Made by a program: the position numbers and the translations under genes. DNA of 64,000 nucleotides. Origin: Stemphylium vesicarium. Taxonomy: Eukaryota; Ascomycota; Dothideomycetes; Pleosporales; Pleosporaceae. Below the pieces are notes generated by a model, which did not search any database, was not told the DNA's origin, and was given only the letters and a program-made list of their open reading frames with translations. Where the stretch lies: assembly GCA_004380135.1 (NCBI GenBank), contig QXCR01000072.1:89295-153294 (forward strand), read 5' to 3'. Positions 53,402 to 63,895 of the stretch are shown in pieces; the first letter of the stretch is position 1; the number at the start of each line of letters is the position of its first letter.

Positions 53402-55243
53402 AAACGGGGGGTATAACTTGGGTGAGCGGCAGGATACATAGAAATATAGACAGTGGGGAGTTTATTGTCAACTGTAAGGGCGTTTTCCGGGTTTTGGGTG
53501 GGTACGAGGAGTACCGGCGCTATGACATAATTTACACATGTATCTTCCTCAGCCTTGCGAACTGCGGTGACTTTGACACGAATACCTTAACTACCAAAAT
53601 TTGATCTTTAGAAACTTCTGTTAAATACCGTCCTCTGTTTATTCTCGGTTTTTGCATGCGCGCTTTTCCCGCACGTCCCTCTTGTGTTCGCACATACCTC
53701 GAGTCCTCGCCTTTTGCTGAACCTTACCTGTTTCGGGGGCGTCGCGACGATTCGCTCGCCTAGAATCCCCTGTGTTACCTTTCCGAATAAAAAGGTATCA
53801 AGAACAGTTGCTGACTGACTCTTTGTGCCGCTACTATTACCGAACGTAAATTTTTGTAGATGCGCTGAAAGTCGTGGTTTGTGTAAGGCTGCGTTGACTC
53901 GGCCTTACGAGCGGATGGGAGAGGGAGGATGATTTGGTGAGACATGCTTTTTGTGAGCCCAGGAATTAATCTTTGTGCCAAGGATATGCGGGAAATCTCT
54001 CGCCGCGCGTCATTTTGACGGGGACGGCTCTGGCTGGGCGCTTACCGGTCGGATGTCAGCTTTGTGGCTGAAACTATTTTGCTCTTCCCGCGGGAAGTAC
54101 TTGAACAATTCGTTTCCGTAGCATATGTGAAGGTATCGGAGAGGAGCTGTGCTACATGGGTAGAAAAGAATAATACTGGTCGATGGACTCAAGAAGCCCG
54201 TAATGGTGGTCTTCAGAAGGCAACACGACAAGAAGACTCGTCTTCAGTGGTGGCTACATAAGTATGTGAAGGTTAGTGTAAGCAGTGCGGGGAGAACTGA
54301 AGGATTGAGCTGAGGTTGTATTGCAGATGCTATGGAAAGTTCATGTAGGTGAGTGACCGTCAAGAAGGCTAGCCTAGATAGGCGTAGCTCGCTAAGGTGA
54401 GTAGTCGCGAGGAGGGGAAGATCAGGAGCAGTAGAGACCCCAAACCGTGACAAAGTACCTAGGTACTTCACGGCCAATATGAATATCTCACCTACGCAGC
54501 TGTTCCGTCTCTTACCACCTTCACGGGTAGGAGATTGTACAAAAGCGTTAAGACTCAGGGACATAGAGCATATGTATATAGTCTATCTTGCACTGTTCGC
54601 TCTTCACGAAGGTCAGCGATCCTTGCACGTGATACGGCAGCCTTCTAAAGAAGCGTCCTTGAGGTTAAAGAGCGCAGTAGACCCGCATAGGTCATCAGCA
54701 CAGGGAAGATTCATGGTGTACAAGTATAATGCGGTAGTTTGTTTCTCGACAAAGTTACAAAATATCAAGCAGGGTCTGACTGCGAGTCGAGGATCAAACT
54801 AAGGGTTCTTACGTGCATGGCCCACACTGGTGCGTGCAAAAAGCGCGATAGATGGGGGGTTGAGACACGGCGTCATCACGGCCGCGATCCGCCAAGGTAC
54901 ACTCTGGACAATGTTATATGCCCCACTGGTGTTCCCAGATCCAGGGCCCACAGCTGGCGCATGCCTCGCCCCGTAGTGCAGGCAAAAGCGCGCTAGGCGA
55001 GGCTGTGTCTAGGCAGGGCTGTGTCGTCTCCCAGGGTCGGTACTAACCATGCATGGCCGAGTTTGCTCACTCTACGCCATTTTTGTGAAAATGCTTTCAT
55101 TTGGACTTTCTGAACTCAGTATACATACCTGGATACGCCGTCACGGATTTGGTTCCGGATGTGACCGCAAAGCAAGAAGGTTTTCAACGCCTTGTTATCA
55201 CGCATACGAACTTTCCATCACCTGTGATTAGCGTAGCCTCGCA
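53402..55243. other. Intergenic, 1.8 kb, no supported gene
   Basis: Frames near 54064-54261 and 54479-54802 have no recognisable features. The stretch is moderately AT-rich at 53420-53640. No repeat or RNA gene identified. Confidence 0.45.
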
Positions 55244-55570
55244 ATGCCTCCCCCACTTTCTATCATACTATTGTGTGTGCACTTACTTCACACTCCCACT
55301 ATGGCCGCCGCTATACCTCAACTTGCGCAAAGAGAGCTCAACGCGGGGACGGCAGACACATCACATGACCTATCAACCGAAGCGCTGCTAACGCTTATTG
55401 GCGTCTGCATAGCCGTCCTTGGTATCGCGCTCACGGTACTTCTTAAATGGGCTAGCCTGAAAACCAGCTTCGGGAGGATGTGCTTTCCCCCCGCCACCGT
55501 CGCTCTCGCTCCCGTCCCAATTCCACCAGTACGGTTTTCTTCGTGGCCTAAGAGCGTGTTTATGATCTGA
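55244..55570 (+). CDS. Small single-pass membrane protein, family member B
   Basis: Up to 108 residues in the uninterrupted frame: a signal peptide (MPPPLSIILLCVHLLHTPTM), a short polar ectodomain, then a span very like member A (LSTEALLTLIGVCIAVLGIA against WSRQDILTLASVCLAVVGIL), then LTVLLKWASLKTSFGR. Downstream the frame lacks the expected basic tail and reads a Pro-rich end. Either a 3' intron is missed (possible donor CCA|GTACGG near 55530) or the gene has decayed. Function unknown. Confidence 0.55.
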   Translation: MPPPLSIILLCVHLLHTPTMAAAIPQLAQRELNAGTADTSHDLSTEALLTLIGVCIAVLGIALTVLLKWASLKTSFGRMCFPPATVALAPVPIPPVRFSSWPKSVFMI

Positions 55571-56193
55571 CAACGCATGGCGAATTCGAGTATACCGCTT
55601 GTTAGCGGCTCATGGCAATACGAAATACTGCCACCGCCAATCCTCGATCAGGCAGGACGCGCTACAGACGGTGCTGAATTACGTAGACCGCAACGAGCGC
55701 GAACCGACTACTCCCAGCAGCGCCACGAACTGATGCGACACTCACGCACATTTTGACGAAATGCGAGTCTACATGATCAGACGGGATCAGCTTACAACAT
55801 AAGGTGACTGGGAGACGAGTTGGCGTTCCGCTATCTCTTGCCCTGTGTGGCACAACAGTCAGACCCCGGGCAACTCAGGCGGACGAAGAGAAGATAGACC
55901 ACATTAGCGCCATCAGCTGCCATCTTGCAGGGCTTTAAAGGAGGGGTGTTTTGCGTGCATTTGAGAGTTTCTTTGGCTTGTTAGATCTCGGGTCCGATTT
56001 CATGTTTTCCGTTTTCTCATAACACACCTTACACATTTGTCGTGTTTGTAAGCCTCTGTATAGATTTCTGTTCCAACTAGTATTTATTCCATCTGCTATT
56101 ACGCCTGCTCCTTGATCGATGCCTGTAATATAATGCGTCATCCACTGGCTTCCAGCTTCCGAGGTCTTTTCAACGCTATTTCAGTTCGCATCT
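55571..56193. other. Intergenic
   Basis: About 620 bp. It may include an unrecognised last exon of the small membrane-protein gene; otherwise nothing. The right end is the 3' flank of the SMP-30-like gene. Confidence 0.4.
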
Positions 56194-57159
56194 CTACTTC
56201 AGGTTCACAGCAACGACCCTTCCACCAGCCAACAACGCGCCAGTCGGTCCTTGACCACCAGAAGTACTCAAATACAAGACGTCCTTGTCCTTCTCTGTCC
56301 TACCGAAAGCGGACGACGTAGTGCCTGCGACAAGGCCACCGCTCGCGATCGTCGAGACGTTGCCATCGACCCGGACACGTTGAAGTGTGTCACCGCTCTG
56401 GTTAGCCAAAGGCGCGGAGATGAACACAGTACCGTCATCCGCAACACAAATATCGTCGGGGGTGTTAAGATCGGGGCTAGAGGCGAGAGTCTCGAACGAG
56501 CCAGCGGATCTACCAGTAGCTGGGTCGATGCGAACGCGACCGAGAAGGGTCTGAACAGTGTTGGTGTAGTACAGATAGTCACCACGGAGCTTCAGACCAT
56601 TCGCCCCTAGCTGGTTTCCGGTAGCGTTGAAGTTAGGCAATAAGGTCGGGTCTTCGAGTACGACTTCCGTCGCTCCCGTCTGGGTGGCGAAAGCCACGAT
56701 ATTCCCCTCCCACGAATTTGCAATGAGAACGGTCTCAGTGTTTAGGGCAGCCAGGCCATTTGCAAAGGCCACATCGGGGATGTCGGAAATCTTACCGACC
56801 TTTGCGCTGTCGCTGTCGCAGCTCAAGTCGATTTTCCAGATCGAGAAGCTTTGGGGCACAGGCGAATCCTGGGGTGTCAGACTGCCGACTGCAACAGCAA
56901 AGACATTCTCATCGTACTCGGTGATGCCAAGGGTGGCTGTCGCGTTCGAGAAAGTGGCGATTAGGGATGCTGTTGCAGGTGTGACCTGAGGGTTGATCAT
57001 GTACACCTGAGGGGTGCCGATGGTGGTGACGAGGAAAGAACCGTTACGGGTACCGGCGATATTCTCGACCCAGACCCCATCGGGGAACTGGTAGACTGTC
57101 GAGATGTTCAAGGCAGTGACCGAAGCTACGAAAGCCGGGAGGGCGGATGTGAATCTCAT
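56194..57159 (-). CDS. Secreted SMP-30/gluconolactonase-like beta-propeller
   Basis: An intronless 321-residue protein with signal peptide MRFTSALPAFVASVTALNIS. A six-bladed propeller pattern follows: FPDGVWVENIAGTRNGSFLV, TLGITEYDENVFAVAVG, DIPDVAFANGLAALNTETVL, ANSWEGNIVAFATQTGATEV, LGANGLKLRGDYLYYTNT and TPDDICVADDGTVFISAPL. The N-A-N/G-A-N-G and D-D-I positions resemble the metal-site residues of SMP-30 lactonases. Related fungal proteins are often encoded in secondary-metabolite clusters, where some act as hetero-Diels-Alderases. Here either a lactonase or such a cyclase role is possible, and I see no polyketide synthase within the window. N-glycosylation sites (N-I-S, N-A-T) fit secretion. 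Confidence 0.82.
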   Translation of the reverse strand: MRFTSALPAFVASVTALNISTVYQFPDGVWVENIAGTRNGSFLVTTIGTPQVYMINPQVTPATASLIATFSNATATLGITEYDENVFAVAVGSLTPQDSPVPQSFSIWKIDLSCDSDSAKVGKISDIPDVAFANGLAALNTETVLIANSWEGNIVAFATQTGATEVVLEDPTLLPNFNATGNQLGANGLKLRGDYLYYTNTVQTLLGRVRIDPATGRSAGSFETLASSPDLNTPDDICVADDGTVFISAPLANQSGDTLQRVRVDGNVSTIASGGLVAGTTSSAFGRTEKDKDVLYLSTSGGQGPTGALLAGGRVVAVNLK

Positions 57160-57921
57160 GGCGATGATGTTGAGTCTTGACGTCGATACTCGATGATAAG
57201 GAAGTTGTGTATGGGTAAGAGGAGTCGATAACGAGGCAGTGAGTAGCTTCTTGCCGTCACTTTATCGTCGTCCTGCCGCTTTCTTATACTCAAATCGCAT
57301 AGTCTTGGAGACGCGCACCTTATGCCGACCAACGTGGACCATCTCAAAGCGCCGGAGTTAAGCAAGTACTACGCATCCATGACTATGGCCTCACAATCCC
57401 TTACTAATCACCCGCGACATCTCGTATGTTCGAAATTGACCACATCGAAGCAATCGCGTCATCTCTGCTTAGCAATGCGACAGTGTAAGGCGCCCGACAT
57501 ACACTCAGGTGTACTTTGGGTATGTGTTTACCTCAATGGTCCAGTGCTGCTAACCCAGAGAAGAAACATTGGCTAGCGCTTCCTTTGCCGAGTCGCAGTG
57601 TGGGGGCGGTTGCTGACACCACGGACGGACTTTAGAAGTACATGTAGACCAACAATAGAGGGCGGGGTCATTGACCAATTACACAGGAGTAGGTTTGCCG
57701 GCCCATTCGGCGGTATTAGGGTCCCTGCTTGGTCACTGAAGCATACCTTTCCTACGATTTCTTGGTATTGACTATTCGCGTTAACACGCTATCCGGGCAA
57801 TATATGTTTAGTAATCTGCAAAAAGAGGTGAAGGTTGTTTTGGAACGAGAGTCTTGTTTCAAGCATAATAGCATTCTAAACTATAGCTTTTCATCTAAAT
57901 GGACGACTACAGTGCGTATTC
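57160..57921. other. Intergenic
   Basis: 760 bp that include the SMP-30-like promoter at the left. No supported gene. AT-richer at 57730-57900. Confidence 0.45.
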
Positions 57922-58917
57922 CTAAGCCAAGAAAGGCTTCACCAACTCCAATGACTTCTCCCAAAGCTTACGCTCAGTCTCCTCATCGTACGCATGCGCC
58001 GCATGCCCAGCATCGAACTCCTTTGGGTCCGCCTTCGCTGGTGTAGAGATCTGGCACTCCTCGAGATACTTACCACCCTGCCCTTCCAGCGCCTTCGCTG
58101 TAGCTGCCCAAACGGTGGTCGACGCACCCTGCTCGGGACTCTTGAGCATGAGCGGAATAGTAGGGTCCTTGTTCCACTGCTTCTGTGTCTCCTCGTCGAT
58201 GAATTGCATAAGACCAGTGAAGATGAGTCCCGGGTGAACAGCCCAAGCATGCACACCCTGCTTTCCAAAGCGGCGCTCGAGTTCATTGGCGGTGTAGAGG
58301 TTGGCAATCTTGCTCTGGCCGTACGCAGCCCATGGGTGGTATTGTCCTTCGAGGCTGAGGTTGTCGAAGTTGATGCTGCCATGGCGATGCGCAACGGACG
58401 AGAGAATAACGACACGGGACTGGAATTCGGGCGTGCTCGACTTGACAAGTGTGGGTAGAAGGAGCTGGATGAGCAGAAAGTGGGAGAGGTGGTTGGTGCC
58501 GAATTGCAGCTCGAAACCATCTGCTGTCTTGCCCTCTGGGCTGGCCATGATACCGGCGTTGGGGATGAGAATGTTGAGCTTATCGCTCTTGGATAGGAAT
58601 TCGTCGGCGCACTTGCGTACACTGGCTAGGGAGTTCAAGTCGAGCTCTAAGAGGTGGACACTGTCACTTTCCACCAGGCTTCCGAGCGCAGTCTTTGCTT
58701 TGGCGAGATCGCGGGTGGTGAGGTAGAGTGTGGCGCCGGTTTCGAACAAGGCTTTCGCGGTCTCGATACCAATGCCTGAAGAGCAGCCGGTGATGAGGAC
58801 GGTCTTGCCAGCCCATTTTCCCTGGAGATTTTCATCTTTGATGATCTGGCTGGCCGTGGGGCGTTGGTCTCCAGGCCCGTTGGGCGTCTGGTGAGTAGCT
58901 GCGTAGCGGGTAGTCAT
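57922..58917 (-). CDS. Short-chain dehydrogenase/reductase
   Basis: An intronless 331-residue classical SDR. The cofactor motif is KTVLITGCSSGIGIETAK (TGxxxGIG), then LDLNSLASVRKCADEF, IPNAGIMASPEG in place of NNAG, LQFGTNHLSHFLLIQLLLP, VVILSSVAHRHGSINFDNL (catalytic Ser), and AAYGQSKIANLYTANELERR (Tyr and Lys). The variable C-terminus (WAVHPGLIFTGLMQFIDEET) is of retinol-dehydrogenase type. Divergently transcribed from the Zn2Cys6 gene with a TATA box at 59040-59031, a common layout for a regulator and its target, but that link is inference. The other SDR at 5.4 kb is only a distant relative. Confidence 0.9.
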   Translation of the reverse strand: MTTRYAATHQTPNGPGDQRPTASQIIKDENLQGKWAGKTVLITGCSSGIGIETAKALFETGATLYLTTRDLAKAKTALGSLVESDSVHLLELDLNSLASVRKCADEFLSKSDKLNILIPNAGIMASPEGKTADGFELQFGTNHLSHFLLIQLLLPTLVKSSTPEFQSRVVILSSVAHRHGSINFDNLSLEGQYHPWAAYGQSKIANLYTANELERRFGKQGVHAWAVHPGLIFTGLMQFIDEETQKQWNKDPTIPLMLKSPEQGASTTVWAATAKALEGQGGKYLEECQISTPAKADPKEFDAGHAAHAYDEETERKLWEKSLELVKPFLA

Positions 58918-59492
58918 GGTGTTGAAGTTGTTGTGGGCTGTTACTGAAGAGACAGGTAATTGATTTAATGCTGAGGATGTGAGGAAAGTTCTGATGAGCT
59001 GATGTGATATCCGTAGTGGTTAGGAGGCGGCCTCTTTATACTCCTCCCGACTACGACCATATAGTCGATACTCCGTCCTTGTTCGATTAAGTCCGTCCAT
59101 ACCTTGGGAGCCTCCGTCCGCCAGCGGGCCTCAACATTTGTCATCCACTTAGACACTTGGACATGTTATGTCCGACTCCGTACCTCATCTAAGGTGTTAG
59201 GAATGAGTTCGACTAGTTATCAGGGACGACGACTGTTGCTTAGTGATAGGTGGACTTCGAACTATGCCTGATTCAGCATACACAATCGCCAAGAGTAACG
59301 GAGAATGGGTCCGGCATCATGCAAGTAGTAATCTTTAGCGCCTTGGCGAATCAGCGCTCTCTTTACGGTTACTTTCCCTCTGAAGTCTGTACAACTCTCG
59401 AGCTCCGCGCCCAAGCTTTTGTCCCGTGGAGATCTGTTAGCGCGCCTCATCATTTTCAATCTGAAGAGCGGGGCTCAAGGGAGCTCTAGATC
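58918..59492. promoter_or_regulatory. Divergent promoter of the SDR and Zn2Cys6 regulator
   Basis: 575 bp. On the minus strand TATAAAGAGG lies at 59040-59031, 114 bp before the SDR start. Three TCCGTCC heptamers occur at 59072-59078, 59092-59098 and 59113-59119, just upstream of that TATA box. CGG-type triplets are the usual half-sites of zinc-cluster factors, so these are candidate binding sites for the neighbouring regulator. Confidence 0.55.
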
Positions 59493-61157
59493 ATGCGGGC
59501 GAAGAGGAAGAATGTGTGTCAAGAATGCAGGGCGCGGAAGCTCGCGGTAAGTCCCTGCCGCTCGGAACAAATATCACAACGACACATGTTCGACCTGCTG
59601 ATGTCAGGTGCTGCTCAAAGTGCGACGGAAAAGCACCGGAATGCTCTCAATGCGCTCTGAGGCAACTACCGTGTAGCGGTTACCACCAGGAATTCCTCTT
59701 CGTGGCTCCACCCTCTTCTGCGCCTAAGAAGCAGGGTGGGCGTAGAGGCGGAAGCAGAGGCGGAAGCGGAGTCGTGACCAACAAGGAAGCAGCACTCGGC
59801 GTCTCTAAGCTCCGACCAAATTTATCCCCGACATGGCTGAGTGAGACGAGTATTTCCTCAGAAGCAAACCATCAAGCTCTTGAGAAGGACATCGCATTGA
59901 TCGTTCAGCATTATGCTTCCATCGGGGGCGAAATGCCCGCAGCTTTCGACCCGTTCCACAACCAGATCTGCGGAGCTTGGGTGGAAGTACTTCCGCTATT
60001 CACCCAATCTGCAACCGAGAAACAATTCCTCTTGTCAGCAATAACTACATGGGCGACGGCCTTGCGGTACCATGTTGACACGACGAAAGAGTGTCAGGCT
60101 AAAGTACTGGAAATGTACGGAGATGCGCTGCGTCAAGTCGGGAAAGCGCTCAGCAACCAAGCTACTTTCCAAATCGAACTCTGTATCGCTATCATGTGTC
60201 TAGCAGCAACCGATGTGAGTTGTCAAAATTGAGCTTGATCCACTAAAGATGGAGTCTAATATGCCGAAGATAATGATTCCAGACTCTGGGTCTGGTTGGA
60301 CGATGCACGCGAAAGGTGTGGGTGGCTTGATGGAACGGCTCGGACCGAAGCCGTTTAGTGCTGGTGTTTTGCATAGGATGTTTATTGGGTTCAGGCCGTT
60401 GCTGGTAGGTCTTGCATGCTTTTCACCCTCTATTACCTGACCAATCGCTCATCCCGTTACCTTGTAGTTGATTAGTGCAATCTTAAATCGACGAAGATTG
60501 TTCCTTGAAAGAAGAAAATGGATCGTTGCGCCTTTCCACGATCGATCTCTCTCGATTATGCAGTCTATGCTCAGCGAAGCCACAAGGCTTCCAGGCTTGC
60601 TTCAAGAGTACGACGGCTTGGTGAAGCTCTATGGTACAACTGGAGCCGACGCTGTTGAACGGCTGCAAGAGCAGTTCCTGGGCGTGATCGACGACCTGGA
60701 GAATTGGGAACGTTTATCCGCTTCTCGAGCGTCTTTCGAACTCTTCTATCCAAAGACTAGTCCATCACCATCGGACGGGAACCTGATTTGGTTCCCGAAT
60801 ATGACCGTCGCAAGCAGTCTAACGCACTACTGGGCCTTCAAAATCATCGCAAAGATGCATATCGAAGAGCTAGACGCCATCTTGGCAGCGACCAAAACAA
60901 ATCAACAGCCGTGTCGTCGTCGCTCCACTACGGACAAAGAGTCAGTATCAGCGCTAGCGCAGAGAATATGCGGTAGCATGTCGTTCTTCCTGGAGCCAGA
61001 AATGAAACTCTACGGTCCGGCGTCTACGTTCTTCACTTTTAGGACGGCTATGCATGTGTTCCAGAGTGAGCCGTATCGCTGCGAAGCTGGACTTGAGCAG
61101 TGTCAGAAGATCATTACACGGATGGCGAGCATGGGTGTGCATTTTTCGAGTTTGTAG
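59493..61157 (+). CDS. Zn2Cys6 fungal transcription factor
   Basis: Nuclear DNA-binding regulator. Exons 59493-59546, 59621-60214, 60270-60404 and 60468-61157 are all phase 0 and give 490 residues. The first splice rebuilds the zinc cluster with Cys at residues 9, 12, 19, 26, 29 and 36 (VCQECRARKLACDGKAPEC, then SQCALRQLPC). A basic Gly/Arg linker follows (KKQGGRRGGSRGGSG). The remainder is the helical fungal-specific domain: LEKDIALIVQHYASIGGE, QFLLSAITTWATALRYHVDT, WTMHAKGVGGLMERLGPKPF and SSLTHYWAFKIIAKMHIEEL. This layout is common in regulators of secondary metabolism and nutrient use. Its likely targets are the adjacent SDR and perhaps the SMP-30-like gene (inference). Confidence 0.9.
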
Positions 61158-61807
61158 GTTATGCAGCAGATCTGGTAAAATGGAATGACTCGTTTTGAGT
61201 ATATTACTGACAGGCACTTCTGTGAGTATGTGATCTTAATCTAAATGAAAGCGAGCTTTGATCGCTGCAACGCTGTAATGCTCGATCTTGCAGGCTACAT
61301 CATGCCACATGCGTGAAGGGAAGGATATAAGACAACACGACTTGACTCTGGATGCTTGATCACGTGGGGGACACGGAATATAGCCCTGGTTTCACTTAGA
61401 CTGGACTTCAGAAAATGTTATTATAGTTGGCAAAAGGTAGTTTCCTACGCAAACTGGATCTTACATGGAAGAACTTTTTCGCCTACCTACGCAGGAAAGA
61501 CTGGTCCAGGTCCTTCTCATACCAACATGTATCCTTCCTCAATGCCTACTCCTGCTCACTAAACCCCATCTCCTCACTGTATCGCCGCCAAATATGTACC
61601 TTGTAAGCCAGCATCTACTCTACTTCCTGTTTCTTAGCTTGATCACTTCTTCCGCTCTTCCAAACCCTAGATGCTACTCACCTATACCCGCGATATCGTG
61701 ATTAACAAATCCATTCTACCTCACAGCTAACAGCAACTAGTGAAGAACTGCATTCAATTCAGTTAAAAGATTATCCATTCCCGTGCATATCAAATTTCTG
61801 AAGCTAT
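61158..61807. other. Intergenic
   Basis: 650 bp between convergent genes, mostly 3' UTR-like. No frame with domain evidence. Confidence 0.5.
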
Positions 61808-62479
61808 CTACTCATCGTCACCAAGATGAACACCAAGTTTCTCCGCATTCTTCCGTTGGATCTTCTCCGCTTCAGTCGCTTCGCCCTTGGATTGTTTCTT
61901 ACCATCATCATCCTTTCCTCCACTTCCACTACCTCCCGCCTTCTTCTCTCCCTTACTCCGCTTCCCATCATCCTTCTCCCCACTCTCCCCGGCCTTACTC
62001 CCTTCCAACGTCGCAGCCCCATGCAGTTCCTCAACATCAGCATGCCCCCCAAACTTCTTCACCTCCTCATCACCCTTGCCCTTGCTCTCGCCCACAGCAT
62101 CCTGTCTGCGCTGCGCCCTCGCACTGCGTTCTTCCTTTGCCGAGCCAGCAGACGCCATGTCGACTTCGTCCTTGTCCAACTTGGTGAACTTCTGGTCCAA
62201 GTGGCTGCGCTCGCGCGAGGGAGAGGCGTCTTGCGGTTCGTCGCGCTTCTTGGACGTGGAATCGTGGTGCGGCTCGTTGACGCCGTATTGTTCTGCGTCG
62301 GCGGCGATGGGGGCTGCGGCGCCGCCGGCGGACATGCCTGGGAGGGCTGGGAATGTGCGTTAGTTTTCTTCTTCTTTTGTTCCATCACCGCATCTGGCCC
62401 ATCGACTGATTGGGGAGAGGTGCTGTGCTGTGCTGGGGAGTAGGGAATATATACCATCGCCTGCTTCTACATCCGGCAT
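61808..62479 (-). CDS. Hydrophilic, disordered fungal protein
   Basis: Exons 62479-62455 and 62346-61808 give 187 residues. The join yields MPDVEAGDALPGMSAGGAAA and then PIAADAEQYGVNEPHHDSTS. The rest is extremely charged and Gly-rich (KFTKLDKDEVDMASAGSAKE, GEKKAGGSGSGGKDDDGKKQ, ending AEKLGVHLGDDE), with no hydrophobic core. It is therefore disordered, possibly a stress or desiccation-type protein. No family name offered. A long open frame on the opposite strand is a by-product of its codon composition. Confidence 0.7.
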
Positions 62480-63350
62480 TGGCGCTACATGTTTGGTGTG
62501 TTGCAGCGTCTCCTGTATCACGTGTGAGCTCAGTTCTTGCTATCTCGATACTACACTTTACAGAGTTTATCTGTATGTGAGTGGGCCCACTAGAACTTTT
62601 GTGGGTCTTTGTCCCTTCTCTGAGCGAAAGGGTAGGGAAGGAAGCGACATGTATACATACATCGCCATCGACACCATGAAGGATCTCCTTGCCTTCGATC
62701 GGACCGTTGTCGCTTGCTCCGTCTCCGTTACGAGGCATCGTGTATGATGTTAATGTAGTTTAAAGTATCAAAGGTATCTTTAGCAATCTGTCGATCTAAC
62801 GTTTTGCTTTTTTCCCTTCTGGTTGCTGGTGGCGGTGTCGAGTATGGAAAATGTACATTCACTTTTAGCTCCGCGGAATCCTTCGCTTTTTATCAAGAAC
62901 GATCATCGCCAGCGGCTACCACGTATGCCTGAAACTTGGCAATGGTGCAACTTCTAGTCAATGGGTCACAAGACGTCATAGTCGTTGTTGGTTCCACTAA
63001 ACGGCCACTAAACACCGACGGAGCATGTCCGGCCTTTTTCGAGCTTGCATAGACCTAAGGGAACAGACATGCAGAGTGCGCTCTTTCTTTTCTTCAGCCT
63101 TCAGCCCCCCGGTAATCGTCGGTAAGGTAATGCGGGGCCGGCGCAGAAGAAGCAAAAGGAATGAAAAAGGAAACGTCCTACTACTACACTTTTTTTTTAA
63201 TCAAAGCGGTCAAACTCAAAAGCTGTAGAAACTTTGTATAGTATTAAACTGCATTCCAATCTCAGCTATAGGGTATATATAAATACAGGGGATATTAATT
63301 ATCGCATAATCGTTACCACTACCTTACCATCGTAACAAAGGGAATTCAAC
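62480..63350. other. Intergenic
   Basis: 870 bp without a supported gene. Becomes AT-rich from 63180 (a T-run at 63188-63200, then A/T-rich to 63320), marking the 3' side of the truncated channel gene. Confidence 0.45.
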
Positions 63351-63706
63351 TTAGTAAACCACCTTGTGGTCCCAGAGAGGCGCCTGCCTTACACTAGCAT
63401 TATCCCACTCCACCTTGCCCTTTTCAGTCATAATCGCACCCTCATCCGTAACCTCAACACCGTAACTACCAAGGCTCTCTCGCAGCTCAGCGACTTCGTG
63501 CTTGCTGACACCGGCATTGTCGCGCGCGAGCCAGATGACTTCTTCGCGCTCGGCTAAAGCGGGGTGCAGGTAGGCTTCCAGGACGTCTTGCTCAGTGTAG
63601 GGTGGAACCGGGTGGCGGAATCGAGTTATGAGTGATGCAGAGATCTCGCTCTCGGAGAGGGTGTGGGGAGAGAAGATCTTCTTGAACAATGATCGCTGGG
63701 GCAGAC
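63351..63706 (-). pseudogene. 5'-truncated CSC1/RSN1-type (DUF221) channel gene, C-terminal remnant
   Basis: The frame ends AREEVIWLARDNAGVSKHEV-like (precisely EREEVIWLARDNAGVSKHEV), then DEGAIMTEKGKVEWDNASVR and APLWDHKVVY. This matches the extreme C-terminus of fungal osmosensitive calcium-channel proteins, where a WIP-D--G-S--E block and a P-I-W---VYY end are typical. Those proteins are about 850-900 residues with ten or more membrane spans. Here only about 112-120 residues remain. Upstream the frame runs straight into the repeat block, with TGA codons in frame at about 63718-63722. The gene was therefore cut by the repeat mosaic or by a rearrangement, and no membrane segment survives. 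Confidence 0.7.
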
Positions 63707-63895
63707 TGGCTACCAGTCAGTCTATTCAGTTCGGACTGACTGAACTGACTGAATCTTGGCAGTCAGTTCAGTCAGTCTTCGTTCCGTCCGGATATCAGTT
63801 CAGTCAGTCCGGAGGCCTCTGGATATCAGTTCAGTCAGTCCAGAGACCTCTAGACTGACTGAACTGACTGAATTAGACTGAGTTGGACTGAATTT
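63707..63895. repeat. Mosaic of direct and inverted CAGTTCAGTCAGTC repeats
   Basis: At least five copies of a 14-18-bp core alternate in orientation (GACTGACTGAACTGACTGA against its complement). Two are embedded in near-identical 31-bp units, ATATCAGTTCAGTCAGTCC followed by GGAGGCCTCTGG or AGAGACCTCTAG (63794-63855). Adjacent inverted copies can form strong hairpins. It could be a terminal or subterminal region of an unknown mobile element, or a local satellite. The stretch 63896-64000 shows nothing further. Confidence 0.75.

Noticed and set aside
61826..62443. A 205-residue plus-strand frame with membrane-like stretches
   Set aside because: It is the antisense of the Lys/Glu/Gly-rich protein at 61808-62479, whose two-exon model has consistent splicing and start. 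Antisense of such codons gives false Leu/Phe/Ser-rich frames.
63707..63895. A CRISPR-like array
   Set aside because: Repeats are short and alternate in orientation, spacers are not of regular length, and the organism is a fungus.
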